Shown here: piece by piece, positions 33,934 to 41,528 of the stretch
How positions within the stretch are numbered: the first letter of the stretch is position 1
How the letters are laid out: every line of letters starts with the position of its first letter
Source of the DNA: Verrucomicrobiaceae bacterium
Lineage (GTDB): Bacteria > Verrucomicrobiota > Verrucomicrobiia > Verrucomicrobiales > Verrucomicrobiaceae
NCBI GenBank assembly: GCA_016795465.1
Contig: JAEUHK010000103.1
Coordinates: 38,855 to 102,854 of the forward strand
Direction of reading: 5' to 3'
DNA length: 64,000 bases
Translations under genes and position numbers: made by a program
Notes under the pieces: model-generated
Told to the model about the DNA's origin: nothing
Databases searched by the model: none
The model's input: the letters and a program-made list of their open reading frames with translations, nothing else

Positions 33934-34575
33934 ATGAAACAGGCGCTTCTTGGATTCTTCCTCATCGGTCTCCGCACCGTCGTGGCCGGCGGCACGGTCG
34001 AGGGTTCGTTGACGGTGGATGCCATGAAGCCCGCGCCCTCGCGGCCAGGCTATGTGGCACCGCAGACGAAGGCTCCGGTGCAGAAGGCCGAAGCAGCACC
34101 GGCGATTGTTTATCTCGAGCGTGATGACGAAAAGTATCCGCGCACGCGAACGGGTGAAAAAGTGAGCATCCGGCAGTCCGGCTACCAGTTCCGACCAGCG
34201 ATGGTGGCCATTCAAACTGGCGCGAAGGTCGAGTTTCCGAACCTCGACGACGAGTTTCACAACGTCTTCTCCTACTCGAAGGCAAAGCGCTTTGACCTGG
34301 GCCGCTTCCGCAAGGACGAGACCAGCCCGTCGGTGCTCTTCGACAAGCCGGGCGTGGTGAAGATCTACTGTGAGATCCACCAGCACATGCGTTGCTTTGT
34401 CGTCGTGCTCGACACGCCGTGGTTTGTCACGACCGATTCTGCGGGAAGGTTCTCGCTCAAAAACATCCCGCCGGGCGAGTATTGGCTGCGAGTCTTCCAA
34501 CCGTCTGAAAAGCTGCTCCAGGAGCGTGTGACGGTGACCGAGGGCCAGACGACCAAGGTGAACCTTTCCCGCTGA
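33934..34575 (+). CDS. Exported cupredoxin-like protein
   Basis: A 213-aa protein with a signal peptide (MKQALLGFFLIGLRTVVAGG). It has a plastocyanin-type domain with candidate type 1 copper ligands H99 (FHN), C136, H139 and M142 (in YCEIHQHM), and a small Ig/carboxypeptidase-regulatory-like end (AGRFSLKNIPPGEYWLRVFQP). It likely carries electrons or binds copper in the periplasm. It is followed 6 nt later by a cyclase-like gene and then a porin-like gene, forming one operon. Confidence 0.82.
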   Translation: MKQALLGFFLIGLRTVVAGGTVEGSLTVDAMKPAPSRPGYVAPQTKAPVQKAEAAPAIVYLERDDEKYPRTRTGEKVSIRQSGYQFRPAMVAIQTGAKVEFPNLDDEFHNVFSYSKAKRFDLGRFRKDETSPSVLFDKPGVVKIYCEIHQHMRCFVVVLDTPWFVTTDSAGRFSLKNIPPGEYWLRVFQPSEKLLQERVTVTEGQTTKVNLSR

Positions 34576-34581
34576 TCCCGC

Positions 34582-36207
34582 ATGACCTTCCGCGCGAAGC
34601 TGCTGCAGACCATTCTGGCCCTCGTGATCCTCACGACGGCCGCCGCGCTGGTCATCGCCCAGCGGCAGAACGTCGCCACGTTCCAAACGGTCGTGGATGA
34701 GTTGTTCGCGGCGCAGATGACGGCGTTTCAGCAAGCGCAGGAACTGCCGATCGAGGCAGCAAAAGCGGAGGCGAGACGCCTCGCGAAGTCCGTGCGGCTC
34801 TTCGCGGCGCTGGAGGAGGGTGATCCGGAGGTGGTGTATCAAATCGCCATTGATGAGCTGCGGCTGGGCGAGTTCGCATTTTTCCGACTGCTCGATGCAG
34901 AAGGAAAGCTCATCCCACCGGGGCCTGATGCGGGCGCGGGTTCCTTCGCGGATCAAAATCTCGTCGGTGAGTGGCTGCCACGTGGCAAAGGCAGTGCGGA
35001 GGTGGAGACCGGTTTCGTGGCCACGGAGCAGGGCGCGGTGTATCGCGTCATGGCCTGTGCGATCCGCAATTTTGATGAAACCGTCGGCACGCTCGTTCTG
35101 GGCCAGCCCATGCCACGCGAGACCTCGATCATCATCGAAGGGCAGTTGATCGGAGAAGGCATTCCCGAGGTGCTTCGTGGCCTCCTCCTGGCTCAAAGCG
35201 GCAAAAACGGCCGCTTCGTGGCCGACGGCGTGGAGCATCGTTTTACGCGTTTCACACTCAATGAAGGCTCCAGGTATCCGACGGCGGACTGGGTCTCCGT
35301 TTTCTCGATGGCTGAGCTGGCGCGGCAGCAGCGGGTGCTTGCCTGGCGCATCGTGCTCATCGGTGTGGCGGCCTTGTTGCTGGCGACGCTGGTGGCCGTG
35401 GCGCTTTCGCGGCAGCTCGCCCAGCCGGTTTCAGAGCTCGTGAAGGCGGCGCAAAGCGTGCGGGCAGGTGATTACGAGGTGAATCTGCCTCCCACACGCA
35501 CGTTTGAGCTGAACAACCTCGGCAGCGCTTTCAATGAAATGGCCGCGGGGCTGGCGTTGCGTGATCGTTACCATTCCGTGCTGCAAAAAGTCACGGACCC
35601 TCGCGTGGCCGAGGAGCTGGTGGCGGGCCGTGTGAAGCTCGGTGGCGAGCTTCGTGAGGTCTCGGTGATCTTTTGTGACATCCGCGGCTACACGGCGCTG
35701 AGCGCGGGCCGCGATCCGGTGGAGGTGATCCACCTTCTCAATGATCACATGGGGGCGCTGACAAAAATCGTGCAGCGTCATCATGGGGTGATCAATCAGT
35801 TCGCCGGGGATGCGATCATGATTCTGTTCGGCGCTCCGAAGAGCTACGGCAACGACGCGGCGCATGCCGTGCGCTGCGCGTGGGAGATGATGCAGGAGCG
35901 TGAGCGGCTGAACCGCGAGGCGAAGGAACCGCTCAAGATTGGCATCGGTGTGGCCACGGGCATGGTGGTGGCCGGATGCATCGGCGCGGAGAGCCGCAGT
36001 GATTACACCGTGGTGGGTGAGAAGGTGAACCTTGCCGCGCGGCTGTGCAGCGCTGCTGCGGCAGGACAGATCCTCATCGATGCCGAGACGCAGGCCAAAA
36101 CGGCGAGCTTGGGCGCGTTTGATGTTTTGGAGCCGCTGTCGCTGAAAGGCTTCGCGCAGCCTGTTCCGGCCTTTCGAATCGCTTCACTTGCTTCCACCGA
36201 CTCATGA
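34582..36207 (+). CDS. Membrane-bound class III adenylate/guanylate cyclase-like protein with HAMP
   Basis: A 541-aa protein: two membrane helices (residues about 9-26 and 255-277) with an extracytoplasmic sensor region between, a HAMP linker (RQLAQPVSELVKAAQSVRAGDYEV), and a class III nucleotide cyclase domain (residues about 355-525). Metal Asp residues are D366 (FCDIRGY) and D410 (FAGDAIMILFG). The usual purine-specifying Lys before the GD is replaced by Gln406 (INQFAGD), so substrate use may differ or activity may be low. The stop overlaps the next start by 4 nt. Confidence 0.85.
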   Translation: MTFRAKLLQTILALVILTTAAALVIAQRQNVATFQTVVDELFAAQMTAFQQAQELPIEAAKAEARRLAKSVRLFAALEEGDPEVVYQIAIDELRLGEFAFFRLLDAEGKLIPPGPDAGAGSFADQNLVGEWLPRGKGSAEVETGFVATEQGAVYRVMACAIRNFDETVGTLVLGQPMPRETSIIIEGQLIGEGIPEVLRGLLLAQSGKNGRFVADGVEHRFTRFTLNEGSRYPTADWVSVFSMAELARQQRVLAWRIVLIGVAALLLATLVAVALSRQLAQPVSELVKAAQSVRAGDYEVNLPPTRTFELNNLGSAFNEMAAGLALRDRYHSVLQKVTDPRVAEELVAGRVKLGGELREVSVIFCDIRGYTALSAGRDPVEVIHLLNDHMGALTKIVQRHHGVINQFAGDAIMILFGAPKSYGNDAAHAVRCAWEMMQERERLNREAKEPLKIGIGVATGMVVAGCIGAESRSDYTVVGEKVNLAARLCSAAAAGQILIDAETQAKTASLGAFDVLEPLSLKGFAQPVPAFRIASLASTDS

Positions 36208-37418
36208 AAGCGCACCACTGGTTCATCGTCATGTTTTGCTGTGCTGCCCGGCTCCACGGTCAGGCCGCGTTGGACAGGCTCGATGACCTGACGCGCTTCG
36301 ACTCCGAGGCGCTGGGCCTGCATGCCGATTTATCCTTCATGGCGGATGCCACGCTGTTCGCTGCCGAGCAGCCGGCTCAGGGATTGCTCTCGACCGATGA
36401 CCGTGTGTTCTTCGCGCCGCGATTGATGACGTTTCTGGATGTGCAGCTCGGTGATCGGATCACGCTGCACGGCCAGATGCGTGTGGATCGTGGCTTTGAT
36501 CCGGGCGCGGCTCGCGGCGGGCAGGTGCGGCTGGATGAATATTACCTGCAAGCAAGGTTGTGGAGGCAGGACGAGGTCAACGTGCGCATCGGCAAGTTCG
36601 CCACCGCGTTTGGTTCGTGGTCGAAACGCAGCCTGAGCTGGGACAATCCGCTCATCACCGCGCCGATGGCCTATGAAGACATGCTGCCGGTGAGCGACGC
36701 ACTGGTGCCGGGTGGTCTGGCAGGCTTCGCCGCACGGCGGGACATGCCTGACAACAAGGCAGAGTGGCTGCCGATCCTTTGGGGACCATCGTATGCCACC
36801 GGCGTGTCGTTGTTTGGTCGCGTGGACATGCTGGAGTATGCCTTTGAGGTGAAAAACGCGTCCATCTCGTCGAATCCGAATTCGTGGGACGGCGTGCAGG
36901 ATGGATTTCACACGAATCCCACCTTCACGGGTCGCGTGGGATTGCGCCCGGCACCGGAGTGGAGCTTTGGCACCTCGTTCAGCCATGGGCCGTATCTGCG
37001 GGAAAGTGCCGCATCATTGCTTCCCGCAGGCACGAGTGTGAATGACTTCACGCAGACGACCTGGGGCCTTGATGCGGGCTATGCGCATGGGAAGTGGCAG
37101 ATCTGGAGCGAGCTCATTGCTGCGCGTTTTGAAGTGCCGCGTGTCGGCAGTGTGGAGGTGCTCAGCGGCTTCATCGAAACGAAGTACAAACTCACCGCCG
37201 ATCTCTGGGCGGCTCTGCGATGGAATCAGGCCGCGTTTGGCGATGTGCCTGGCCTGACCACCGAGTGGGATCGCAACGCGTGGCGGGCGGATTTTGCTCT
37301 TGGCTATCGTGTGAGTGAACGTGTGCAGGTGAAGCTGCAATACAGCGTGGGTGACAAGCGCGGGAACGACGCGGAGGGCAATCATCTCGGCGCGATGCAG
37401 GTGACCGTGCGGTTTTGA
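36204..37418 (+). CDS. Outer-membrane porin-like beta-barrel protein
   Basis: A 404-aa exported protein. The signal peptide is MKAHHWFIVMFCCAARLHG. The mature part has alternating beta-strands (FFAPRLMTFLDVQLGDRITLHGQMRV, GVSLFGRVDMLEYAFEVKNA) and ends with an aromatic residue (MQVTVRF), the usual outer-membrane insertion mark. It overlaps the cyclase by ATGA and therefore belongs to the cupredoxin-cyclase-porin operon. It could be a maltoporin/OprP-like channel; the substrate is unknown. Confidence 0.75.
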   Translation: MKAHHWFIVMFCCAARLHGQAALDRLDDLTRFDSEALGLHADLSFMADATLFAAEQPAQGLLSTDDRVFFAPRLMTFLDVQLGDRITLHGQMRVDRGFDPGAARGGQVRLDEYYLQARLWRQDEVNVRIGKFATAFGSWSKRSLSWDNPLITAPMAYEDMLPVSDALVPGGLAGFAARRDMPDNKAEWLPILWGPSYATGVSLFGRVDMLEYAFEVKNASISSNPNSWDGVQDGFHTNPTFTGRVGLRPAPEWSFGTSFSHGPYLRESAASLLPAGTSVNDFTQTTWGLDAGYAHGKWQIWSELIAARFEVPRVGSVEVLSGFIETKYKLTADLWAALRWNQAAFGDVPGLTTEWDRNAWRADFALGYRVSERVQVKLQYSVGDKRGNDAEGNHLGAMQVTVRF

Positions 37419-37446
37419 ATGGGGCGGGAATGCAATCCGCCCTCCA

Positions 37447-37533
37447 TCAAAGGCAGGCGAGCCACAGGACGAGCAGCATCATGGGCATGAGAGCGAGGGC
37501 TGAGACAGCAGAAGTTTCGGTGGTGGCATTCAT
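37447..37533 (-). CDS. Possible 28-aa membrane micro-protein
   Basis: A 28-residue frame on the minus strand (MNATTETSAVSALALMPMML, then LVLWLACL), with one hydrophobic segment. It is 27 nt downstream of the 41-aa frame and in the same orientation. There is no clear ribosome binding site. The coherent hydrophobic composition is the only support. Confidence 0.35.
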   Translation of the reverse strand: MNATTETSAVSALALMPMMLLVLWLACL

Positions 37534-37560
37534 GGCGTGTGACCAGTTGAAGGTGAAAGA

Positions 37561-37686
37561 TTAGCGGGAAGCGGTGACGAGGGCGGCTTGGGCGCGGTGT
37601 TTGGCAAAGGTGGCCGCGGCGGCGAGGGTGGAGAAGCCGATGAGGACGGCGACGGCAGCGATGGTGAGGCGGAGGGAGAAGTTCAT
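37561..37686 (-). CDS. Possible 41-aa membrane micro-protein
   Basis: A 41-residue frame (MNFSLRLTIAAVAVLIGFST, then LAAAATFAKH... with basic end) that looks like a signal anchor. It starts 18 nt after shared upstream element B, in the same arrangement as the larger genes at 38516 and 41397, which supports real expression. The function is unknown. Confidence 0.5.
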   Translation of the reverse strand: MNFSLRLTIAAVAVLIGFSTLAAAATFAKHRAQAALVTASR

Positions 37687-37703
37687 AAGAAGTGGCTTTC
37701 ACA

Positions 37704-37743
37704 GGCTGGATGCACGACCGGACGGAACTTGTGCGGAAAGTGG
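37704..37743 (-). promoter_or_regulatory. Shared upstream element, copy B
   Basis: On the minus strand: CACTTTCCGCACAAGTTCCG, then TCCGGTCGTGCATCCAGC, ending 17 nt before the ATG at 37686. It follows the terminator of the preceding gene. Same element as at 32068, 38540 and 41423. Confidence 0.75.
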
Positions 37744-37773
37744 AAAAAAGTTCGCGAGGTGGCTTTGGGGCAC

Positions 37774-37805
37774 AAAAAAGCCCCGGTAGGGAGGCTGCCG
37801 GGGCT
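37774..37805 (-). terminator. Rho-independent terminator after the 230-aa repeat protein
   Basis: On the minus strand AGCCCCGGCAG and CTACCGGGGCT (one mismatch) are followed by six T. Confidence 0.8.
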
Positions 37806-37823
37806 GGTGGGAAGAGAGATGGC

Positions 37824-38516
37824 TTACTTTTTCTTCACCGGATTGGGAGCGTAGAGCAGCTTCTTTTTGGAAGGCTCACGCGGCCCTTTGGCAGAGATCG
37901 CATACGGGTCGGCCTGCGGAGGAGGCGGGCTGCTGGAGTAGCTGCCATCGCTGCTGCTGGTCGATCCGGCTGCCCACCAGGGCGTCCAGCCCATCTCGCC
38001 CGCCGCGGTGGCCGGGTCGGTGTTCGCGGGAGCGGCGGATGAAGGCGGATTCGCGGGAGCGGCGGCTTTCTCGTAGGCCTTGTTCACGCTGTGAAACGGA
38101 CCGACCCGGCGGGCGATGAAGTCCTTCGGCTTGTTGAGGCCGTTGGCTGGCATTTTTTGGCTCAGCGGATTGCTTTTCACGACGGGAACCGAGGTCTTGG
38201 GGAGCTTCACGATTGCCACCTGGGGCAGTTTGGCCGCCGACATCGTGCGCATGGTGACTTTCACCGCGGGGATCTTGGGAGCGGAGACCACCTTCGGCAC
38301 GGCCGGAGCCTTCACCACTGGCACTTTCGGCGTGACGGGGATCTTGGGCTGCACTGGCGTTTTCACGACTGGGATGATCACTTTCGGTGCGACGACGGGT
38401 TTGGACACAACCGGTGCCTTGACGGCCACCGGGCAGTTTTTGAGATGCGGCAACGTGGCGGCCGGCAGGGTGCTGGCGAGAACGAGGAACAGGGTGAGGT
38501 GGTGTTGGAGCTTCAT
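37824..38516 (-). CDS. Secreted PKxPVVK-repeat protein (short form)
   Basis: A 230-aa exported protein. The signal peptide is MKLQHHLTLFLVLASTLPAA. Residues about 30-120 consist of Pro/Lys/Val repeats (PKVIIPVVKTPVQPKIPVTP, PKVPVVKAPAVPKV). The C-terminal part is Ser/Pro-rich and ends in a basic KKKLLYAPNPVKKK. I do not recognise the family. Its N-terminal repeat type is shared with the 912-aa protein just upstream on the same strand, so they are paralogs. It begins after shared element C. Likely a surface or cell-wall-associated protein (inference). Confidence 0.75.
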   Translation of the reverse strand: MKLQHHLTLFLVLASTLPAATLPHLKNCPVAVKAPVVSKPVVAPKVIIPVVKTPVQPKIPVTPKVPVVKAPAVPKVVSAPKIPAVKVTMRTMSAAKLPQVAIVKLPKTSVPVVKSNPLSQKMPANGLNKPKDFIARRVGPFHSVNKAYEKAAAPANPPSSAAPANTDPATAAGEMGWTPWWAAGSTSSSDGSYSSSPPPPQADPYAISAKGPREPSKKKLLYAPNPVKKK

Positions 38517-38539
38517 GATGGGTGAGGTGGCTTTCACAG

Positions 38540-38578
38540 GCTGGATGCGCGGTGCGGAGAAACTTGTGCGGAAAGTGG
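38540..38578 (-). promoter_or_regulatory. Shared upstream element, copy C
   Basis: On the minus strand: CCACTTTCCGCACAAGTTTC, then CGCGCATCCAGC, ending 23 nt before the ATG at 38516. Same element as at 32068, 37704 and 41423. Confidence 0.75.
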
Positions 38579-38607
38579 AAAAAGTTTTCGAGGCGGGTTT
38601 GAGGCAC

Positions 38608-38639
38608 AAAAAAGCCCCGGCAGGAGTGCTGCCGGGGCT
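38608..38639 (-). terminator. Rho-independent terminator after the 912-aa repeat protein
   Basis: Perfect stem AGCCCCGGCAG / CTGCCGGGGCT with a 5-nt loop, then six T on the minus strand. Confidence 0.9.
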
Positions 38640-38658
38640 GGAAGTGGCTAGAGCGGAA

Positions 38659-41397
38659 TCAGCGGACGTTTTGCTGAATCTTGGCAGTATCCACGCGGAT
38701 GGCGGCACCGCTCACGGCCTGGACGGCTCCGGCCTTCACCGCGCCGCTGACCGTCGCGCCTTGGACCTGGACGCCCTGGGGAGCGGGGGCGGGAGCGCCG
38801 CCTTTGCCGGGGCCGAAGCCTTTTTTGCCAAAGCTGAGGCCGCTCCCGCCTTTGCCGCCCTTGTCGTCGCCGCTGGCGGGGTTGATGGTGCTGCCACGGC
38901 GGGCGGCGATGTCCTTCAAATCACGGTCGGTGACGGCGACGTTGTTTTCCTCGCCGGTGGGCGTGGTGACGCCGCCGCCGCGTTTCATGCCCAGGTTCTT
39001 CGCGAAGGCGCTCTGCTCCTCGGCAGTGAGGAGGACGCCGCTGCCGGACTCGGCCTCAGGATTGGGACCACCGGCACCGTTGCCGTTTTTGCGCTGGTCG
39101 AGGCCTTTGTTTTGGCGGCGCTGCTCGTCACCACCGACGCGACCTTGAGTGGCCTCGGCCAAGCGGCCTCCACGGCTGCCGCGTTCGGCCGCCTCGGGAT
39201 TGGGTGTGCCTTCGGTGCTGGCTTCGGCGGTGTCGTCGTTGGTTTCGGCAGTCTCGGCAGGGGTGGATTCGGATTCGGTGGTGGTGGAAGGCGTGTCGGT
39301 GCTGTTGTCGTCGTCTTTGTCATCATCGTCACTGGTGCCGCCGCCGCTGCCATCCTGGCTCTGGCCCTGGCTGCTGGTGCTTCCACCGCTGCCGCTGGTC
39401 GTGGTGGGGGTGGAGGCATCCGTCACGGTGTGGTGGCGTTCGCCGTCGTCACCTTCCGTGTAGGTGCCGCTGACGGTCTGGGTGGTGGTGGAGGTGATGT
39501 TGCCGTCTGCGTCACGGGTGACGGTGGTGACGGTGCCTGTGAAGGTGCCATCGGAATGGTAGCTGATGTCCGCCGCGGTGTTCCCATCCGCAGATTGGTT
39601 GTGAACGACATCCGTATCGTTGCCGGGGGTGGAAAGGACGACCTCATTCTGTGGCGTGCTCACGCTGGCATCTGGATTGGAGGCCACAGGGGCTTCGTTG
39701 TTGCCTGCCGCGTCGTTGGTGGCGGAGGGCGTGGCAGCGGCCGGGTTCTGAGCCGAATTGGCGCCGAGGTTCTGGGTGTCAGCGCCCAATTGGTTTGTCA
39801 CGCCTGCGGACGTGCCTTGCTGGGCGCTGTTTTGGACGCTGGTGTCCGCCTGCTGGCCGGCGGCGGCATTTTGGCCGGCCGTGGCGCTGCCTGCACCGCT
39901 GGCCGCGGGAGCGGGTGTGGTCCTCGTGCTGTCGTTTCCTTTTCCGGGGCGGTTGGCGACAGCATCGGCCACATTCTGCCCCACTTGGGCAGGGGCGGGA
40001 GCTTGATTTTCCGGCGCAGGACTCGCGGCGGGTGTGGTGCCAGGGGATGTGGCGGGAGAGCTGCCTGTACCGCTGCCCGTGGCGGCGATGCTGCCGGGCT
40101 TCACGACACGATTGAGGTCTTTGGCTGGGCGCTTGCCCCCCTGCACCTCGGCGATCACCGTCAGACGATAGGCGGCGCTGTTTTTCCCGCCGTTGCGGAG
40201 GGCATCCTTCGCCTGCTCGTAGTAGTCGATGGCCTCGCGGTATTTGCCTTTGCGGCGCAACTCATCGCCTTTGCGCTCCAGATCCTTCACATTGACCTCC
40301 GGGGCCTCGCCATACTGGTTGTCCACGCCCTTGTTGGCCACGCTGTCCACGAGGCGGCCCACCGCCTTGGGGTCCTTCACCTTCCCGCGGGCGATGGCGT
40401 CCTTCGCATCGACGACTTCCTTCTCGTCGCCGTTGAGGCCGGTGGTCTGGCTGGCTTCTTCCACTTTGACCAGGTCTTTGATGCGGCCGCGGGTGACCGC
40501 GACCGGCGTGTTGTCGTCCTGGTCGTCGTCCGCCCCGCCTCCAGGTTTCCTGGCACTGTCGAGCAGGTCTTTGGCACCCACCTGGTCGTTGTAGTAATCG
40601 GCGACCAGACGCTCGTCCTTCTGGAACTGATCGCGATCAAAGACACCGTTTTTGAAGTAGGGGTCCTGGGACTCGTCGTCCGCCTCCTCGCTCTGCTGCT
40701 GGCGGCGGTAGGCCGCGCTGATGTCGGAATAGTCCCTGCTCTTCTTATCCTTCTTTGAGGCGTCATCGTTCTCCTGGGCGTTTCCGCTGCCGCCCTGCAC
40801 GGTGGCACGCGTGTCCGGCGGCGGCGCGTTGGTGATGGAGGCCAAGGTGTTGCCGCTGTCCTTGGTGTTGCTGGTCTTGCCGGGGGCTAAAACGGGCGCG
40901 GGCCGCACGGAAACCGGCGCTTTGACTATCACTGGCTGCGCGGGGGCTTTCACCATGACGGGCGCTTTCACCTCACGCGGGGCCTTGGGCACGGATACGA
41001 CCACCGGAGCCTTGATGGCGGGCACTTTGGTGGTGACGGGCACTTTGACGATGCGGGGGGGCACCGGCGTCTTGATGACGGGGATTTTTGGCGTGACCGG
41101 CGTTTTGACCACCGGGACGCGGACCACCGCCGGAACCTTCGGCACCACCGGGGTCTTCACCACGGGAACCTTCGGCGTGGTGGGAATCTTCACGACGGGC
41201 ACTTTGGGTGTGGCCGGGATTTTCGGAGCGGTGGGCATCTTGACCACAGGCACCTTCGGCGGCGTGACCACTCGCGGTGCGGCGGCCTTGATGGCGGCGG
41301 GGGCTTTGATGTTCGGAATGCCTGCCGCCGGGAGGGCGGAGGTGCTGGCAAAGGCGATCAGGAGGATTGTGGCGGTGAGGCGATGACGGAGTTTCAT
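38659..41397 (-). CDS. Large secreted PKxPVVK-repeat protein
   Basis: A 912-aa exported low-complexity protein. After the signal peptide (MKLRHRLTATILLIAFASTS, cleaved before AAG) come about 130 residues of PKVPVVK/PKIPVIKTP repeats, then a charged region with one TPR-like motif (GDELRRKGKYREAIDYYEQA near residue 390), a long Ser/Thr/Asn/Gln-rich section with a GTFTGTVTTVTRDADGN beta-repeat, an acidic run (DDDDKDDDN), and a Gly/Lys-rich end (GGKGGSGLSFGKKGFGPGKG). No known domain covers most of it. It may be an extracellular matrix or envelope scaffold protein (inference). It starts after shared element D. Confidence 0.8.
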   Translation of the reverse strand: MKLRHRLTATILLIAFASTSALPAAGIPNIKAPAAIKAAAPRVVTPPKVPVVKMPTAPKIPATPKVPVVKIPTTPKVPVVKTPVVPKVPAVVRVPVVKTPVTPKIPVIKTPVPPRIVKVPVTTKVPAIKAPVVVSVPKAPREVKAPVMVKAPAQPVIVKAPVSVRPAPVLAPGKTSNTKDSGNTLASITNAPPPDTRATVQGGSGNAQENDDASKKDKKSRDYSDISAAYRRQQQSEEADDESQDPYFKNGVFDRDQFQKDERLVADYYNDQVGAKDLLDSARKPGGGADDDQDDNTPVAVTRGRIKDLVKVEEASQTTGLNGDEKEVVDAKDAIARGKVKDPKAVGRLVDSVANKGVDNQYGEAPEVNVKDLERKGDELRRKGKYREAIDYYEQAKDALRNGGKNSAAYRLTVIAEVQGGKRPAKDLNRVVKPGSIAATGSGTGSSPATSPGTTPAASPAPENQAPAPAQVGQNVADAVANRPGKGNDSTRTTPAPAASGAGSATAGQNAAAGQQADTSVQNSAQQGTSAGVTNQLGADTQNLGANSAQNPAAATPSATNDAAGNNEAPVASNPDASVSTPQNEVVLSTPGNDTDVVHNQSADGNTAADISYHSDGTFTGTVTTVTRDADGNITSTTTQTVSGTYTEGDDGERHHTVTDASTPTTTSGSGGSTSSQGQSQDGSGGGTSDDDDKDDDNSTDTPSTTTESESTPAETAETNDDTAEASTEGTPNPEAAERGSRGGRLAEATQGRVGGDEQRRQNKGLDQRKNGNGAGGPNPEAESGSGVLLTAEEQSAFAKNLGMKRGGGVTTPTGEENNVAVTDRDLKDIAARRGSTINPASGDDKGGKGGSGLSFGKKGFGPGKGGAPAPAPQGVQVQGATVSGAVKAGAVQAVSGAAIRVDTAKIQQNVR

Positions 41398-41422
41398 GGG
41401 GTGAATGGACTGGATTCACCGG

Positions 41423-41461
41423 GCAGATGCACGCCCCCGCCGGAACTTGTGCAAAAAGGCC
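41423..41461 (-). promoter_or_regulatory. Shared upstream element, copy D
   Basis: On the minus strand: CTTTTTGCACAAGTTCCGGC, then GGGCGTGCATCTGC, ending 25 nt before the ATG at 41397. More diverged than A and B but with the same core GCACAAGTTCCG and GCATC. Confidence 0.7.
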
Positions 41462-41500
41462 AAAAAAGATCCGGCGTGGCCTTTGGGGGCGCACGCCGGA
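41462..41500 (-). terminator. Rho-independent terminator after the beta-barrel gene
   Basis: TCCGGCGTG and CACGCCGGA pair around a loop, followed by a six-T run on the minus strand, immediately before shared element D. Confidence 0.8.
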
Positions 41501-41528
41501 GCATGAAAAAAGGGTGCTGGAGACAGGC

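Noticed and set aside
38116..40758. An 880-codon plus-strand frame
   Set aside because: Antisense shadow of the 912-aa repeat protein; low-complexity Gly/Val translation only.
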